Shown: piece by piece, positions 1-8,191 of the stretch
Position numbering within the stretch: position 1 is the stretch's first letter
Layout: every line of letters begins with the position of its first letter
Origin: Alginatibacterium sediminis
GTDB lineage: Bacteria; Pseudomonadota; Gammaproteobacteria; Enterobacterales; Celerinatantimonadaceae
Assembly: GCF_003610775.1 (NCBI RefSeq)
Contig: NZ_RAQO01000012.1
Coordinates: forward strand, 171,398 to 235,397
Length of the DNA: 64,000 nucleotides
Reading direction: 5' to 3'
Notes under the pieces: generated by a model
What the model saw: the letters and a program-made list of their open reading frames with translations, nothing else
Databases searched by the model: none
Told to the model about the DNA's origin: nothing
Translations under genes and position numbers: made by a program

Positions 1-53
1 GGTCTAATGACAAGAGTTATGACGACAAGATTGGTGTTTTAGTCAAACAATAG
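1..53 (+). CDS. 3' end of an unidentified CDS (partial)
   Basis: Frame 3 reads open from the window edge to a TAG at 51-53 and gives a hydrophilic, protein-like tail ending in YDDKIGVLVKQ. The gene body lies outside the window, so no family can be assigned. The other two forward frames are also open for a short way, so this is a weak call. It would converge on the phosphomannomutase gene, whose stop is 27 bases away. Confidence 0.3.
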   Translation, partial: SNDKSYDDKIGVLVKQ

Positions 54-79
54 TGATCAATAAATTACTGTGATTGGTA

Positions 80-1450
80 TTACATAAAAGGTTTAAGGAT
101 GCGCTGTATTTCTAAGGTTTTTTCCGATACAAACGCTTGGCTCAATCGAGACTCTATATTCAAGCGCAACAAGGGTTCACTTGCAGATTGTCGTAAATTA
201 AAGCGCCAGTCTTTAAATTCCAAACTTAAACCGTCACTATTATCATCGCTTTCAAATTGCCCAGCGTAGAACTCATACACGGCTAATGTAGCCAACTCGG
301 CATTATTAAGCTGCATATTTATCTCTCCAGAAATAACCAATTGTTGTTGATAGCTTTCAACCAACTTTGACATCGACAGATCGCGAGTATTGATTAGTTG
401 TGCCACCAGCAACCACGGGATCATACCGCTATCGCAATAATTGAAGTCTCGAAAGTAATGATGTGCACTGAGCTCTCCGCCATAAATAGCATCAAACTGC
501 CGCATTTTCTGCTTAATTAGGGCGTGGCCTGCTGGCGAAGACAGTGCTTTCCCCTTGTAACGCTGCGCCAGATCTTGTGCCAACCACGAACACCGCGACT
601 CGTGGATAATGCAAGCGCCAGGTTCTAGCTGCAAAAAGACTTCGGCGAGTAAGCCAACAACATAATAGGCATCTACAAATCGCCCTTGTTCATCAAACAA
701 GAAACAACGATCAGCATCGCCATCCCACGCGATTCCAAGATCGGCTTGATGTTCAATCACTGCATCTTTTGTTGACTGCCGTCTATCGGGTAACAGCGGA
801 TTAGGAATGCCATTTGGGAAATGTCCATCGGGCTCAAAATGAATGCGGATGAAGGTAAATGGCAAATACTTCGCTAAAGCATCGAGCATATGACCAGCTA
901 CACCATTACCCGCATTGACGACGATCTTTAGTGGCTTACAGTGTTTAACCTCGATAAACCCCAATATGCAAGTGGTGTAAGGATCTGAAATATTAAACGT
1001 GGTTATGCTTTGTGAATAATCGATACCGCTGGGCTTCGGGAAATCAGCTAACGCTACTAATTTACGTATCGATTCTAGTCCGTTATCGCCACTAATTGGT
1101 TTGCTTTTTTTGCCTACCAACTTCATACCATTGTAGTGAGCGGGGTTGTGACTTGCGGTGACCATTATCGCCGCATCAAGTTTAAGGAAGGCGCTAGCGA
1201 AATAGATTTCTTCTGTTCCCACTAGTCCGAGGTCCAAAACCTTAACCCCACCATCAACAAGCCCCTCCATAAGGGCTTGCGCTAAACTAGGACTGCTCAA
1301 TCGTGCATCATAGCCAACCGCCATACGACTCGCCGACAAAAACAAAGCACATGCACGTCCTAATCGATAGGCAAACACCTCATTAATTTGTGTCGGCAAA
1401 GTGCCCCGAATGTCATAGGACTTAAAGGCGTCAGTATTGCAAATGTTCAT
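80..1450 (-). CDS. manB: Phosphomannomutase/phosphoglucomutase (CpsG/ManB family)
   Basis: Interconverts mannose-6-P and mannose-1-P (possibly also glucose phosphates) in the cytoplasm, feeding GDP-mannose and surface polysaccharide synthesis. The 456-residue length equals that of E. coli CpsG. The active-site serine loop TASHNP is at residues 98-103 (phosphoserine Ser100), the Mg-binding loop DGDADR at 243-248, the sugar-binding GGELSAHHYF at about 323-332, and the phosphate-binding RQSASEP near 418. The N-terminal KSYDIRG is also typical. It stands alone on the minus strand with no GDP-mannose or capsule genes nearby, so sugar specificity is inferred from family resemblance only. The start is the ATG at 1448-1450; ecotin ends 24 bases upstream and may be co-transcribed. 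Confidence 0.92.
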   Translation of the reverse strand: MNICNTDAFKSYDIRGTLPTQINEVFAYRLGRACALFLSASRMAVGYDARLSSPSLAQALMEGLVDGGVKVLDLGLVGTEEIYFASAFLKLDAAIMVTASHNPAHYNGMKLVGKKSKPISGDNGLESIRKLVALADFPKPSGIDYSQSITTFNISDPYTTCILGFIEVKHCKPLKIVVNAGNGVAGHMLDALAKYLPFTFIRIHFEPDGHFPNGIPNPLLPDRRQSTKDAVIEHQADLGIAWDGDADRCFLFDEQGRFVDAYYVVGLLAEVFLQLEPGACIIHESRCSWLAQDLAQRYKGKALSSPAGHALIKQKMRQFDAIYGGELSAHHYFRDFNYCDSGMIPWLLVAQLINTRDLSMSKLVESYQQQLVISGEINMQLNNAELATLAVYEFYAGQFESDDNSDGLSLEFKDWRFNLRQSASEPLLRLNIESRLSQAFVSEKTLEIQRILKPFM

Positions 1451-1474
1451 CTGACTTGCCCAAGGCCATGGCGC

Positions 1475-1939
1475 CTATTCGACGCCAACCATTGGCCCCG
1501 CACTCCATACTCTGTAAGCCAGATCGTAGCCCTCAGGTAGGTATACAACCAGTGGTATTTTACTATTATAGTTACGCAACTCGCCCGGTACGATGGAAGC
1601 AGAACTACGTTTCGGCATATCTTCCGGGCAAGCCATCAAGGTTTGTGGCATTGGTTTGTCGTACTCAGCAAGCTCATAGTAGCTGTAGCCCCAGCCCTCA
1701 AGCGACTTGCGATCCAAACTGCCACTGATAAATCGCTCATTGCAGTCGTACTCACCCGCTTTAGAGACCACTAACTCAATTTTCACCACGTTTTCATCTT
1801 CCAGCATTGGCAGTTCAACACTGTACTTTTGTAAACCATTCAACGATTCTGCAAACATGTGGTCGGCAGCTTTTTCATCTGCATTAGCAATACCGCTCAG
1901 TGAGATAACGCCAAAAAGAGCTAGGGAAATTTTATGCAT
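1475..1939 (-). CDS. eco: Ecotin, periplasmic serine protease inhibitor
   Basis: Ecotin is a dimeric periplasmic inhibitor of trypsin-fold serine proteases. The 154-residue precursor has a signal peptide (likely cleavage after ANA at residue 20). Conserved ecotin landmarks are the LEGWGY motif at residues 80-85, the disulfide cysteines Cys66 (YDCN) and Cys104 (MACP), and the C-terminal YNSKIPLVVY and YRVW strands. By alignment from memory with E. coli ecotin, the reactive-site P1 residue is Leu101 (TLMAC) where E. coli has Met. Length is close to the usual 160. It lies just upstream of manB on the same strand, with no evident functional link. The long divergent gap to 2191 should contain its promoter. 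Confidence 0.9.
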   Translation of the reverse strand: MHKISLALFGVISLSGIANADEKAADHMFAESLNGLQKYSVELPMLEDENVVKIELVVSKAGEYDCNERFISGSLDRKSLEGWGYSYYELAEYDKPMPQTLMACPEDMPKRSSASIVPGELRNYNSKIPLVVYLPEGYDLAYRVWSAGPMVGVE

Positions 1940-2191
1940 AATAACCTCAAAATATTTTGTCCGATTAAACCATTGCTATAATGGTCGACGACGGTTTTAG
2001 TTTAGAACTCCATGCAATAATTCTAGTACTTCCCTATCGATAATTACTAAAACACGAATTTATTCTAATTGAGCTTCGCCATTACAGCTACACAAACTGA
2101 TAACCGGCTTTGATTTAGTACCTCTAAAGCTTTTACACCTGGACCATTCATTCTATGATTAATAAAGATTTGCTTAGAATGGACATAGAAT

Positions 2192-2938
2192 TTGATCCCA
2201 AATGATATTAGATCATCAGTTGTGTGGCCATGCATACTCAGTGAAGGCTTAACAAATGCACTGTTGGATAAAGCCCAGTTTTTCGAATCTTTCAATGAGA
2301 TGGGATATAACAAATCAGGAAGCGTGCCAAAAGGTGTTGTGTATGTTCTTTCAGGGGCAACCGCCGTTTATTTTCACTCCAGTCCTAAAGATTGTTCCTA
2401 TGTTGGTTTATTGGCATCAACATCTTGGCTCGGTGCAAGCGGTTTTCAAGATAACCTTTTCCAAGATCTAACCATCGAATATGAACCCATAGTCGACCTC
2501 AGTTTTGTTTTATTCAATTACAGTGATATTGAAGACATTTGTGAGCGCCAGCCAGAATGCCATAAATGGCTGTTCTCGTGTTCTCGACAAATGAGTTTCA
2601 ATTTGTTCCAGTTCAATTTTTTACAGAACTATTCCGTTAAACAACGCATTATTTATAGCTTATTTTATTTACTCGCCAAAACCCAAACTCCGCTTAAGGG
2701 TAGCTTTCCAAGTTTAGCCGTTAGCCAAACTGTATTAGCTATTGCCAGCGGCGTTGGTCGCCCTCGAGTTAATCAGGTAATCAAAGGTTTAAGTGATGAA
2801 GGTCTGGTTAGTTTCGAATCCCGAAAGACCACCTTTTTAGATTTAGAAGGCTTAGCCCAAAAGCTCGATGGTATTGAATTCACGATTTATGACCCTGTTA
2901 GCATTGTCCTTACCCGCTACCAAAAGGATAAGCCATGA
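2192..2938 (+). CDS. Crp/Fnr-like transcriptional regulator, first of a tandem pair
   Basis: A 248-residue protein with an N-terminal cyclic-nucleotide-binding-like beta fold (about residues 20-130), a dimerisation helix and a C-terminal winged helix. The recognition region reads GVGRPRVNQVIKGLSDEGLV near residue 190. The start is TTG at 2192: an in-frame TAG lies just upstream, and the length before the shared WPC motif then matches the downstream paralogue. The usual phosphate-binding cassette of cAMP-binding Crp is not recognisable, so the ligand, if any, is unknown. Its stop overlaps the next gene by 4 bases (ATGA), implying translational coupling. The target genes are not evident from the neighbourhood. 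Confidence 0.8.
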   Translation: MIPNDIRSSVVWPCILSEGLTNALLDKAQFFESFNEMGYNKSGSVPKGVVYVLSGATAVYFHSSPKDCSYVGLLASTSWLGASGFQDNLFQDLTIEYEPIVDLSFVLFNYSDIEDICERQPECHKWLFSCSRQMSFNLFQFNFLQNYSVKQRIIYSLFYLLAKTQTPLKGSFPSLAVSQTVLAIASGVGRPRVNQVIKGLSDEGLVSFESRKTTFLDLEGLAQKLDGIEFTIYDPVSIVLTRYQKDKP

Positions 2939-3663
2939 GTACAAGTATACAAATCAGCACCATTCAATGGCCTTGCGAGCTTAGTGACGAGTTTAAATAT
3001 GATCTTCTAAAGTGCGCGAAACGGCGAACTCTATTTGAGCAAAACGATAGTAACCCGTCCTACAACCGGCCAAAAGGCTTAGTCTATATATTGGCTGGAG
3101 CCGCTTGTTTCTATTTTCTAGACAAAAATAGTCGAACCATCTTCGGTGGATTAATCTCTCCCCGAGATTGGGCTGGAGCAGCAGGGATGAAAGGTGGTTA
3201 CAACCATGCACCAGGGATCTGGATGCGTCCTATTCAGCCTCTGGATTGTTTATTTATTGGCTTTGACGACGTTGAAAGGCTAAGCCAATCGCATTTGGAA
3301 ATGTATAAGTTTTTGTATTTTGCTAATCAAGAAATTCAATATAAGTGGGGTCAGGTTCAATTGATGTTGAACCACAATAAGCAGCAGCGCGTTGCTTACG
3401 CACTAATTGAATTACTTGCGCTGCAAAAGTCCTATATTGATACCTATCCACGCATTCCTATTAGCCAACACGACTTAGGCTTAGCTTGCGGCCTATCAAG
3501 GCCACGGGTAAATCAGGTATTGCAGGAATTTGTTCGGGCCGGGTTTATTTCCTTAGAGCGAAAATACATTGGAATTGTCGACCAATCTCGTCTTGAGGCT
3601 GAGATTGACGACGTAGAGCTGATATTTACAGACCCCCGAAAACGACTTCGAAAATTGGACTAA
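2935..3663 (+). CDS. Crp/Fnr-like transcriptional regulator, second of a tandem pair
   Basis: A 242-residue paralogue of the upstream gene with the same order of segments: an N-terminal WPCELS motif, a sensor-like fold with GLVYILAGAACFYF, and a C-terminal helix-turn-helix CGLSRPRVNQVLQEFVRAGF around residue 190. The two share the RPRVNQV recognition helix, so they may bind related sites, while the sensor halves differ strongly. Start ATG at 2935 overlaps the previous stop. No cysteine cluster of the Fnr type is present. A regulator pair made by local duplication, possibly forming heterodimers, is an inference. No regulated operon is adjacent; an AraC-type gene converges on it. Confidence 0.8.
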   Translation: MSTSIQISTIQWPCELSDEFKYDLLKCAKRRTLFEQNDSNPSYNRPKGLVYILAGAACFYFLDKNSRTIFGGLISPRDWAGAAGMKGGYNHAPGIWMRPIQPLDCLFIGFDDVERLSQSHLEMYKFLYFANQEIQYKWGQVQLMLNHNKQQRVAYALIELLALQKSYIDTYPRIPISQHDLGLACGLSRPRVNQVLQEFVRAGFISLERKYIGIVDQSRLEAEIDDVELIFTDPRKRLRKLD

Positions 3664-3784
3664 TCACAACGATTGCACCACTGACTTGATTCGCACGCCT
3701 TCAATTAATGGCGCTAACTATAAAATCCACGATGTTTGCGATAGTCAAATTGAGAAACCTGCCAATGATTGATGAGTTTTTGCT

Positions 3785-4807
3785 TTAGCGATAACCATAG
3801 GCAGAGCTACCGGTCCAGATCCTAAAAGCGGTCTCAAAACTAGCTAGGTTATCGTAGCCTAGTCGCCGTGCGATTTCGTCTAGGCCTATATCGGTAGTGC
3901 TAAGGTATTGCAAAGCGACACGCTGTTTGGTGTTATCGAGCAGCTGCTGATAACTAGTACCTTGCTTGGATAAGCTTTTCACCAAGGTCGCGGAGGACAT
4001 TTTTAATTGATGAGCGAGCTCATCAATGGTCGGGTAGTGGTAACTGCATTCTGAGAACACCTGACTGACAACGACTTCAATTCCAGATGGTACCGTGTTT
4101 GGTTGTGAATTAAGGTAGCTTGAGTTGGAAAGCTGAACATTAATCGGATTTGGGCTTAGGCCGATTGGATGTATATCAGTAGCATCAAATTTCCAAATAA
4201 CTTCAGACGCATCAAAGCGAATTGGGCAATTAAATACCTCTCTATATATCTGAGAGTACTCTGGTGCTGGGTATGGCAAACTCAAACTGATATTTTTTAA
4301 GGGTGTCGGGAACACGTCTAAGCATAAACTTTGAATCGAACTTAACCAAAATTCAGTGCAAAATGGTAATCCTCGACCAATATCAATGCCGAGTTCGCCA
4401 GCAAAGATTCCAATTTCGCCCTCCAAGGCCATCCGCTTCTTGAATACAGGCCCAGCTAGATTTAGTACATCGATGCCCAAACGCAGAGAATCTAACAAGG
4501 TAGCACTGCTCATTACAGCCTCACCTAAAAACCCAAAATCACTAAACCGAATACCTTTGCCTGCTTTAAGTGCAAAATCGTCATCTGGGCTTAGTTTTTT
4601 AACCTGTTCTAGTACGACAAGCTTTTGTCGAAAACTCACTAGCGCTTGTGTATCGAATAGCTGGTCTAGCTTTATGCCGCTGCCTTCTAGCGCAAGCTCT
4701 GGTTCCACATTGTGTTGGATCGCCAGTTGACTGATTAGGTAGCTAAGATCATAGATACGATGTTCTTTATTATCCAGACTTGCAAGATAGGTTGCGCTAT
4801 ATTCCAT
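3785..4807 (-). CDS. AraC family transcriptional regulator (OruR/ArgR-like)
   Basis: A DNA-binding regulator with an N-terminal arabinose-binding-like ligand domain (about residues 20-200) and a C-terminal pair of AraC helix-turn-helix motifs, with LDEIARRLGYDNLASFETAFRIWTG as the second one, split here as LDEIARRLGYDN and SFETAFRIW. The chosen start (ATG at 4805-4807) has a strong ribosome-binding site (GAGGGG, 5-6 bases upstream) and gives 340 residues, the normal size for this subfamily. An upstream ATG at 4912 would add 35 residues and nearly abut the divergent gene. It is transcribed divergently from a methyltransferase, which is the obvious candidate target. Confidence 0.85.
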   Translation of the reverse strand: MEYSATYLASLDNKEHRIYDLSYLISQLAIQHNVEPELALEGSGIKLDQLFDTQALVSFRQKLVVLEQVKKLSPDDDFALKAGKGIRFSDFGFLGEAVMSSATLLDSLRLGIDVLNLAGPVFKKRMALEGEIGIFAGELGIDIGRGLPFCTEFWLSSIQSLCLDVFPTPLKNISLSLPYPAPEYSQIYREVFNCPIRFDASEVIWKFDATDIHPIGLSPNPINVQLSNSSYLNSQPNTVPSGIEVVVSQVFSECSYHYPTIDELAHQLKMSSATLVKSLSKQGTSYQQLLDNTKQRVALQYLSTTDIGLDEIARRLGYDNLASFETAFRIWTGSSAYGYR

Positions 4808-4928
4808 TATCCCCTCAGGATGGTTAAACCAGCTATTACAATTTACCGTAAAACACTCGCCTATGCATTGCTGATACCACAATTTGTGTTCTAGCATAGC
4901 GTAAGTGTTCACAACTTTAGGATTATAG

Positions 4929-5714
4929 ATGGATTACCTTCAAATGAATCGCAAAGCTTGGGATCAACGAACCGAAGTACATTTAAGCTCCAAGTTTTAT
5001 GATGTAAGTGGATTTCTAATTGGTAACAGTTCGCTCAAGGAAATAGAACTTAGTGAACTTGCACCTCTGGTGCAAGGCAAACAGTTTTTACATCTACAAT
5101 GCCATTTCGGTCTTGATACCCTAAGTTGGGCTCGTCTGGGAGCTCATGTCACCGGCGTAGATCTTTCTCCCAAGGCCATTCAAGCAGCACGAGAGCTAAG
5201 CCAGAAAATTAATATCGAGTCCCAGTTTATTGAAGCTGACATCTATCAGTTTGCCCGGTCGAACACACAGCAGTTTGATATTGTTTATTGCTCATATGGG
5301 GCTATTTGCTGGTTACCTGATATCCAAGCTTGGGCCGATACGATAGCCAGTAAACTGCGAAAGGGCGGCATATTCTATATGGTCGAGTTTCACCCCATCT
5401 ACGATTTACTGGTAGGTTTCGACTATTTTCATCAATCTGAACCCGACATCAGTGAAGAAGCCAGCTATGTCGATCCTAATGGCGATGGAAAATCAAAAAT
5501 GGCAACCTGGGCACACCCTATAAGTGACGTTATAACCAGTCTTATCGACGCTGGACTCGACATTGAGTTCCTACATGAGTTTGACTATAGCCCTTACGAC
5601 TGCTTTGAAGGGCTAATTGGCGCTGGTAATGGGCGCTATCATCATGTGCATCATGTGGGGGATATCAAACATAACAGCCCATTAACCTATTCGATAAAAG
5701 CTAGACGTCGCTAA
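4929..5714 (+). CDS. Class I SAM-dependent methyltransferase
   Basis: A 261-residue cytoplasmic methyltransferase of unknown substrate. The SAM-binding motif I region reads LHLQCHFGLDTLSWARLG (about residues 55-72), followed by the acidic motif II GVDLSPKAI and a post-motif IVYCSYGAICWL. The motif I glycine pattern (QCHFG instead of the common DxGxG) is typical of a group of small-molecule methyltransferases seen near regulators. ATG at 4929 has AGGAT about 9 bases upstream. It is divergent from the AraC-type gene with a 121-base shared promoter region, which suggests control by that regulator (inference). Confidence 0.8.
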   Translation: MDYLQMNRKAWDQRTEVHLSSKFYDVSGFLIGNSSLKEIELSELAPLVQGKQFLHLQCHFGLDTLSWARLGAHVTGVDLSPKAIQAARELSQKINIESQFIEADIYQFARSNTQQFDIVYCSYGAICWLPDIQAWADTIASKLRKGGIFYMVEFHPIYDLLVGFDYFHQSEPDISEEASYVDPNGDGKSKMATWAHPISDVITSLIDAGLDIEFLHEFDYSPYDCFEGLIGAGNGRYHHVHHVGDIKHNSPLTYSIKARRR

Positions 5715-5782
5715 ACTGAGCTTGTTAGTTGCGACAAAAAGCTTGCGGCGTACATGCGATAAAATGTCATTGTTGAAAAGAT

Positions 5783-5923
5783 ATGTCCATTGTGCAACGT
5801 TGCCATAGCCAGCGCTTGCCCAGCTCGATAGAATGGCAAATACAACCTTACGGTTTAGACGCCAGTAATCTATCGTATTTGGTTCGTATCATTGACCATA
5901 GACTAGGAGTAGAAATTCCATGA
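5783..5923 (+). CDS. Possible 46-residue hypothetical protein upstream of lipocalin
   Basis: An ATG at 5783 opens a 46-codon frame ending in a TGA that overlaps the lipocalin start (ATGA at 5920-5923). The product is soluble, without a signal peptide or membrane segment, and its C-terminal half (NLSYLVRIIDHRLGVEIP) looks like an amphipathic protein segment. The tight ATGA overlap with a well-supported gene favours translation, but the ribosome-binding site (AAAAG) is weak. It could instead be the lipocalin leader. I do not recognise a family. Confidence 0.35.
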   Translation: MSIVQRCHSQRLPSSIEWQIQPYGLDASNLSYLVRIIDHRLGVEIP

Positions 5924-6444
5924 GAATCAAAATGCTCACCATCGTTAGCTTTCTTTGCTTCGGTCTCTCAGCTTGCGTCAAACTCCCCCAAGGCATAGAA
6001 CCAGTAACTAATTTTGAGGTAAACAAGTACCTTGGACAATGGTATGAAGTTGCTAGGTTAGACCATAGCTTTGAACGTGATTTAGAATTTGTTACCGCCA
6101 ATTATTTAGCGACAACCAATGATTGCCTTACGGTGATAAATCGAGGCTACCGTGCCGAGCAAGACGAATGGAAACAAGCGCGCGGTCACGCCTGCTTTGT
6201 TGAGGAAAGTGATCTTGGCTACCTTAAGGTAAGCTTCTTCGGACCTTTCTATGGTTCCTACGTAATTTTTGAACTCGAGCAGGAAGATTATAGCTATGCA
6301 TTCGTAAGTGGACCGGGTCGCGATTACTTGTGGTTTTTGTCCCGTAGCCCAAATGTTAGTGAGCAACAAAAACAGCACTTCTTAGACGTTGCGAGCGACA
6401 AAGGTTTTGCGATTGAAGATATTATTTGGGTTAAACAGCAATAG
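5920..6444 (+). CDS. blc: Outer-membrane lipocalin (Blc family)
   Basis: A 174-residue lipoprotein: signal peptide with lipobox LSAC (Cys19), then the lipocalin signature YLGQWYEVARLDHSFER around residues 38-54 and the C-terminal YLWFLSR strand of the barrel. Bacterial lipocalins bind lipids or lysophospholipids at the outer membrane. Residues after Cys19 are Val-Lys, compatible with outer-membrane sorting. The ribosome-binding site AGGAG sits 10 bases before the ATG. It converges on the LacI-type gene. Length and motifs match Blc closely. Confidence 0.92.
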   Translation: MRIKMLTIVSFLCFGLSACVKLPQGIEPVTNFEVNKYLGQWYEVARLDHSFERDLEFVTANYLATTNDCLTVINRGYRAEQDEWKQARGHACFVEESDLGYLKVSFFGPFYGSYVIFELEQEDYSYAFVSGPGRDYLWFLSRSPNVSEQQKQHFLDVASDKGFAIEDIIWVKQQ

Positions 6445-6451
6445 CCCGCTG

Positions 6452-7453
6452 CTAAAGACTAAGTTTGGCGCTCGAGTCTCGCTGTACCAATCGTGGGCGT
6501 ATTTGAGTCTCAAATTGAGGCATAGTCCCGCTGACCATCTGCAATGCTTTCGCAGCCGCTGCTGAACCCATGTCAGCAACGGGCACATGAATAGAGCTAA
6601 GCTTGGGACGTAGGTAATTCGAAAACACCATGTCATCAAAGCCGACCAAAGACAATGAATTGCCAATCACCAAGCCATTCTCTGCCGCCAAATCATAGGC
6701 CCCTAAAGCAATGTGGTCATTACCACAGAATAAAGCTGTAAAGCGCTGTTTGCGATCGAGTAACTTTTGCATAGCCAGACGCCCGCCATCTTCTTCGAAA
6801 TAACCTTCAACCAGTAGATTAGGATTTAAATCCAAGCCAAATTCATGCAGTGCGCGTCGATAACCAGCGAGTCGCTCTCGACTATCATGCTTAGCTAAGG
6901 GGCCGGTTATAGTTGCTATTTGTCGATGCCCAAGTTCTAACAAGTGCTTGGTTGCCAAATAGCCACCATATTCATTGTCGAAATAGACACATTGGGACGA
7001 AATTTCAGGAATATAGCGATTAACCAACACCAACGGGGTTTTTGCCCGCGATAGCTCTAAGATCTCTTCATCACCCATTGCGCTTAAATGCAAGATTAGC
7101 GCATCAACACGGCGCGACAATAAAAAACGAATCGCATCACGTTCTTGCTCTAAGCGGTCACCACCACTGGTGACGATCAAGTGCTGCCCCTGAGCACGAA
7201 GGCCTTCTTCAGCACTATGCATTAAAGGTCCATAAAAGGGCCCAGACAATGTGCCAACAACCATTCCGATGCTGTACGAGCGATTACTTGCTAGTGCTTG
7301 TGCAAACGAGTTGGGTTGATACCCAAGACTGGTCATTGCCGCGTGAACTTTCTTTTGATTTGCCGGGGCAACTTTAGGGTTGGAATTTATGACCCTTGAT
7401 ACAGTTGCTTGGGAAACGCCTGCAAGTTCAGCGACTTCTTTAATGGTTGGCAT
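6452..7453 (-). CDS. LacI family transcriptional regulator
   Basis: A 333-residue regulator with the LacI-type N-terminal helix-turn-helix (IKEVAELAGVSQATVSRVIN, residues 4-23), a hinge helix and a periplasmic-binding-protein-like effector domain (about 60-330). Family members usually sense sugars. No sugar transport or catabolic operon is next to it, so effector and targets are unknown. The start ATG at 7453 is the only reasonable one because the HTH begins right after it. Its 3' end lies 7 bases from the convergent lipocalin stop. Confidence 0.9.
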   Translation of the reverse strand: MPTIKEVAELAGVSQATVSRVINSNPKVAPANQKKVHAAMTSLGYQPNSFAQALASNRSYSIGMVVGTLSGPFYGPLMHSAEEGLRAQGQHLIVTSGGDRLEQERDAIRFLLSRRVDALILHLSAMGDEEILELSRAKTPLVLVNRYIPEISSQCVYFDNEYGGYLATKHLLELGHRQIATITGPLAKHDSRERLAGYRRALHEFGLDLNPNLLVEGYFEEDGGRLAMQKLLDRKQRFTALFCGNDHIALGAYDLAAENGLVIGNSLSLVGFDDMVFSNYLRPKLSSIHVPVADMGSAAAAKALQMVSGTMPQFETQIRPRLVQRDSSAKLSL

Positions 7454-7592
7454 CGAAGTATAAAGGGCTCAATTTCGAAATAATGAGCGTTGATCTTGCA
7501 CACTCTATAACAGGTATTCAAGTGAATGTTGAAACAAGCCAAATTTGCTTCATAGTTATTTCATAAACAGAGTGTTAACTGACAATTAGGCA

Positions 7593-7618
7593 TAAAAAAA
7601 CCGCCTCAAATGAGGCGG
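7593..7618 (-). terminator. Rho-independent terminator downstream of the 41-codon gene
   Basis: A perfect 8-bp stem (CCGCCTCA/TGAGGCGG) with a 2-base loop, followed on the minus strand by seven T residues. It lies 69 bases past the stop of the gene at 7687-7812 and upstream of the LacI-type gene, so it would end the small-gene transcript. Confidence 0.85.
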
Positions 7619-7686
7619 CTTGTTGGCTGCATAGTTATGCAGGCTTTGTACGAAGTTCAGAGTTTAAGGCATGTGCTCAGGGGAGC

Positions 7687-7812
7687 TTACTCTTCGTCTT
7701 CTTCTTGTAGCTCGGCTTCGTTAATATCTACATCTTGAGTGATAGGTAATCGAACGAAAAAGCCGCGACCCGTTGCGAAACAACGTGTTTTTTGCTCACT
7801 TGTAGTTTCCAT
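7687..7812 (-). CDS. 41-residue protein of unknown function with acidic tail
   Basis: A short gene with strong translation signals: AAGGAG 8 bases before the ATG at 7810-7812, and a strong terminator 69 bases after the stop. The product has a central basic/aromatic segment CFATGRGFFVRLP (residues 11-23) containing its only cysteine, and a very acidic end (residues 32-41 carry seven Asp/Glu). No signal peptide or membrane segment. I do not recognise the family. It is downstream of, and on the same strand as, a FixJ-type two-component system. A regulatory microprotein or a modified-peptide precursor are both possible; neither is shown, and no modifying enzyme gene was recognised nearby. Confidence 0.65.
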   Translation of the reverse strand: METTSEQKTRCFATGRGFFVRLPITQDVDINEAELQEEDEE

Positions 7813-7881
7813 TGCTAAATCTCCTTGATTATTTGCAATTCAATAACAGCATCTGCTCATTTTTAGTATCCATTTTCGTAA

Positions 7882-8076
7882 CTATCCAAATGACTCTGCT
7901 TGGTCGATAACAACTTCAGAGCATTTAGATTTGCAGTCCGATTGCAAATGCTGGGCACAAACTACCTGATGCAAAACCAAAAATAAAGCACCAAATAAAA
8001 CCCATAAAATGAATATATATTGAATAGTAGCAAAATAAAAACCATTGATTTCTGAGATCAGCTCCAAAAACAGCAC
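7882..8076 (-). CDS. Possible small membrane protein, 64 residues
   Basis: An open frame starting with GTG (8074-8076), with AGG 8 bases upstream. The product has one convincing hydrophobic segment (about residues 19-41, containing FILWVLFGALFLVLH) followed by a short polar tail with three cysteines. It lies between the response regulator and the 41-codon gene on the same strand. Without homology evidence it may be a chance frame in an AT-rich intergenic region. Confidence 0.3.
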   Translation of the reverse strand: MLFLELISEINGFYFATIQYIFILWVLFGALFLVLHQVVCAQHLQSDCKSKCSEVVIDQAESFG

Positions 8077-8191
8077 TTTAGAGCCTCACTTGACTTGCTT
8101 CGATTTTTTTGATGGCCCCCCAAAAAAAACCTTCAAAAATGTGAAGTAATTCACAGGCTTGAGTTTGTTTGTACATAAAGCAATCAAAATT

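Noticed and set aside
2065-2313. 82-codon open frame on the minus strand
   Set aside because: Overlaps the first Crp-like gene antisense, has no motif and no ribosome-binding site.
7687-7812. PQQ precursor (PqqA) identity for the 41-codon gene
   Set aside because: Lacks the Glu-x-x-x-Tyr pair of PqqA, and no pqq genes are nearby.
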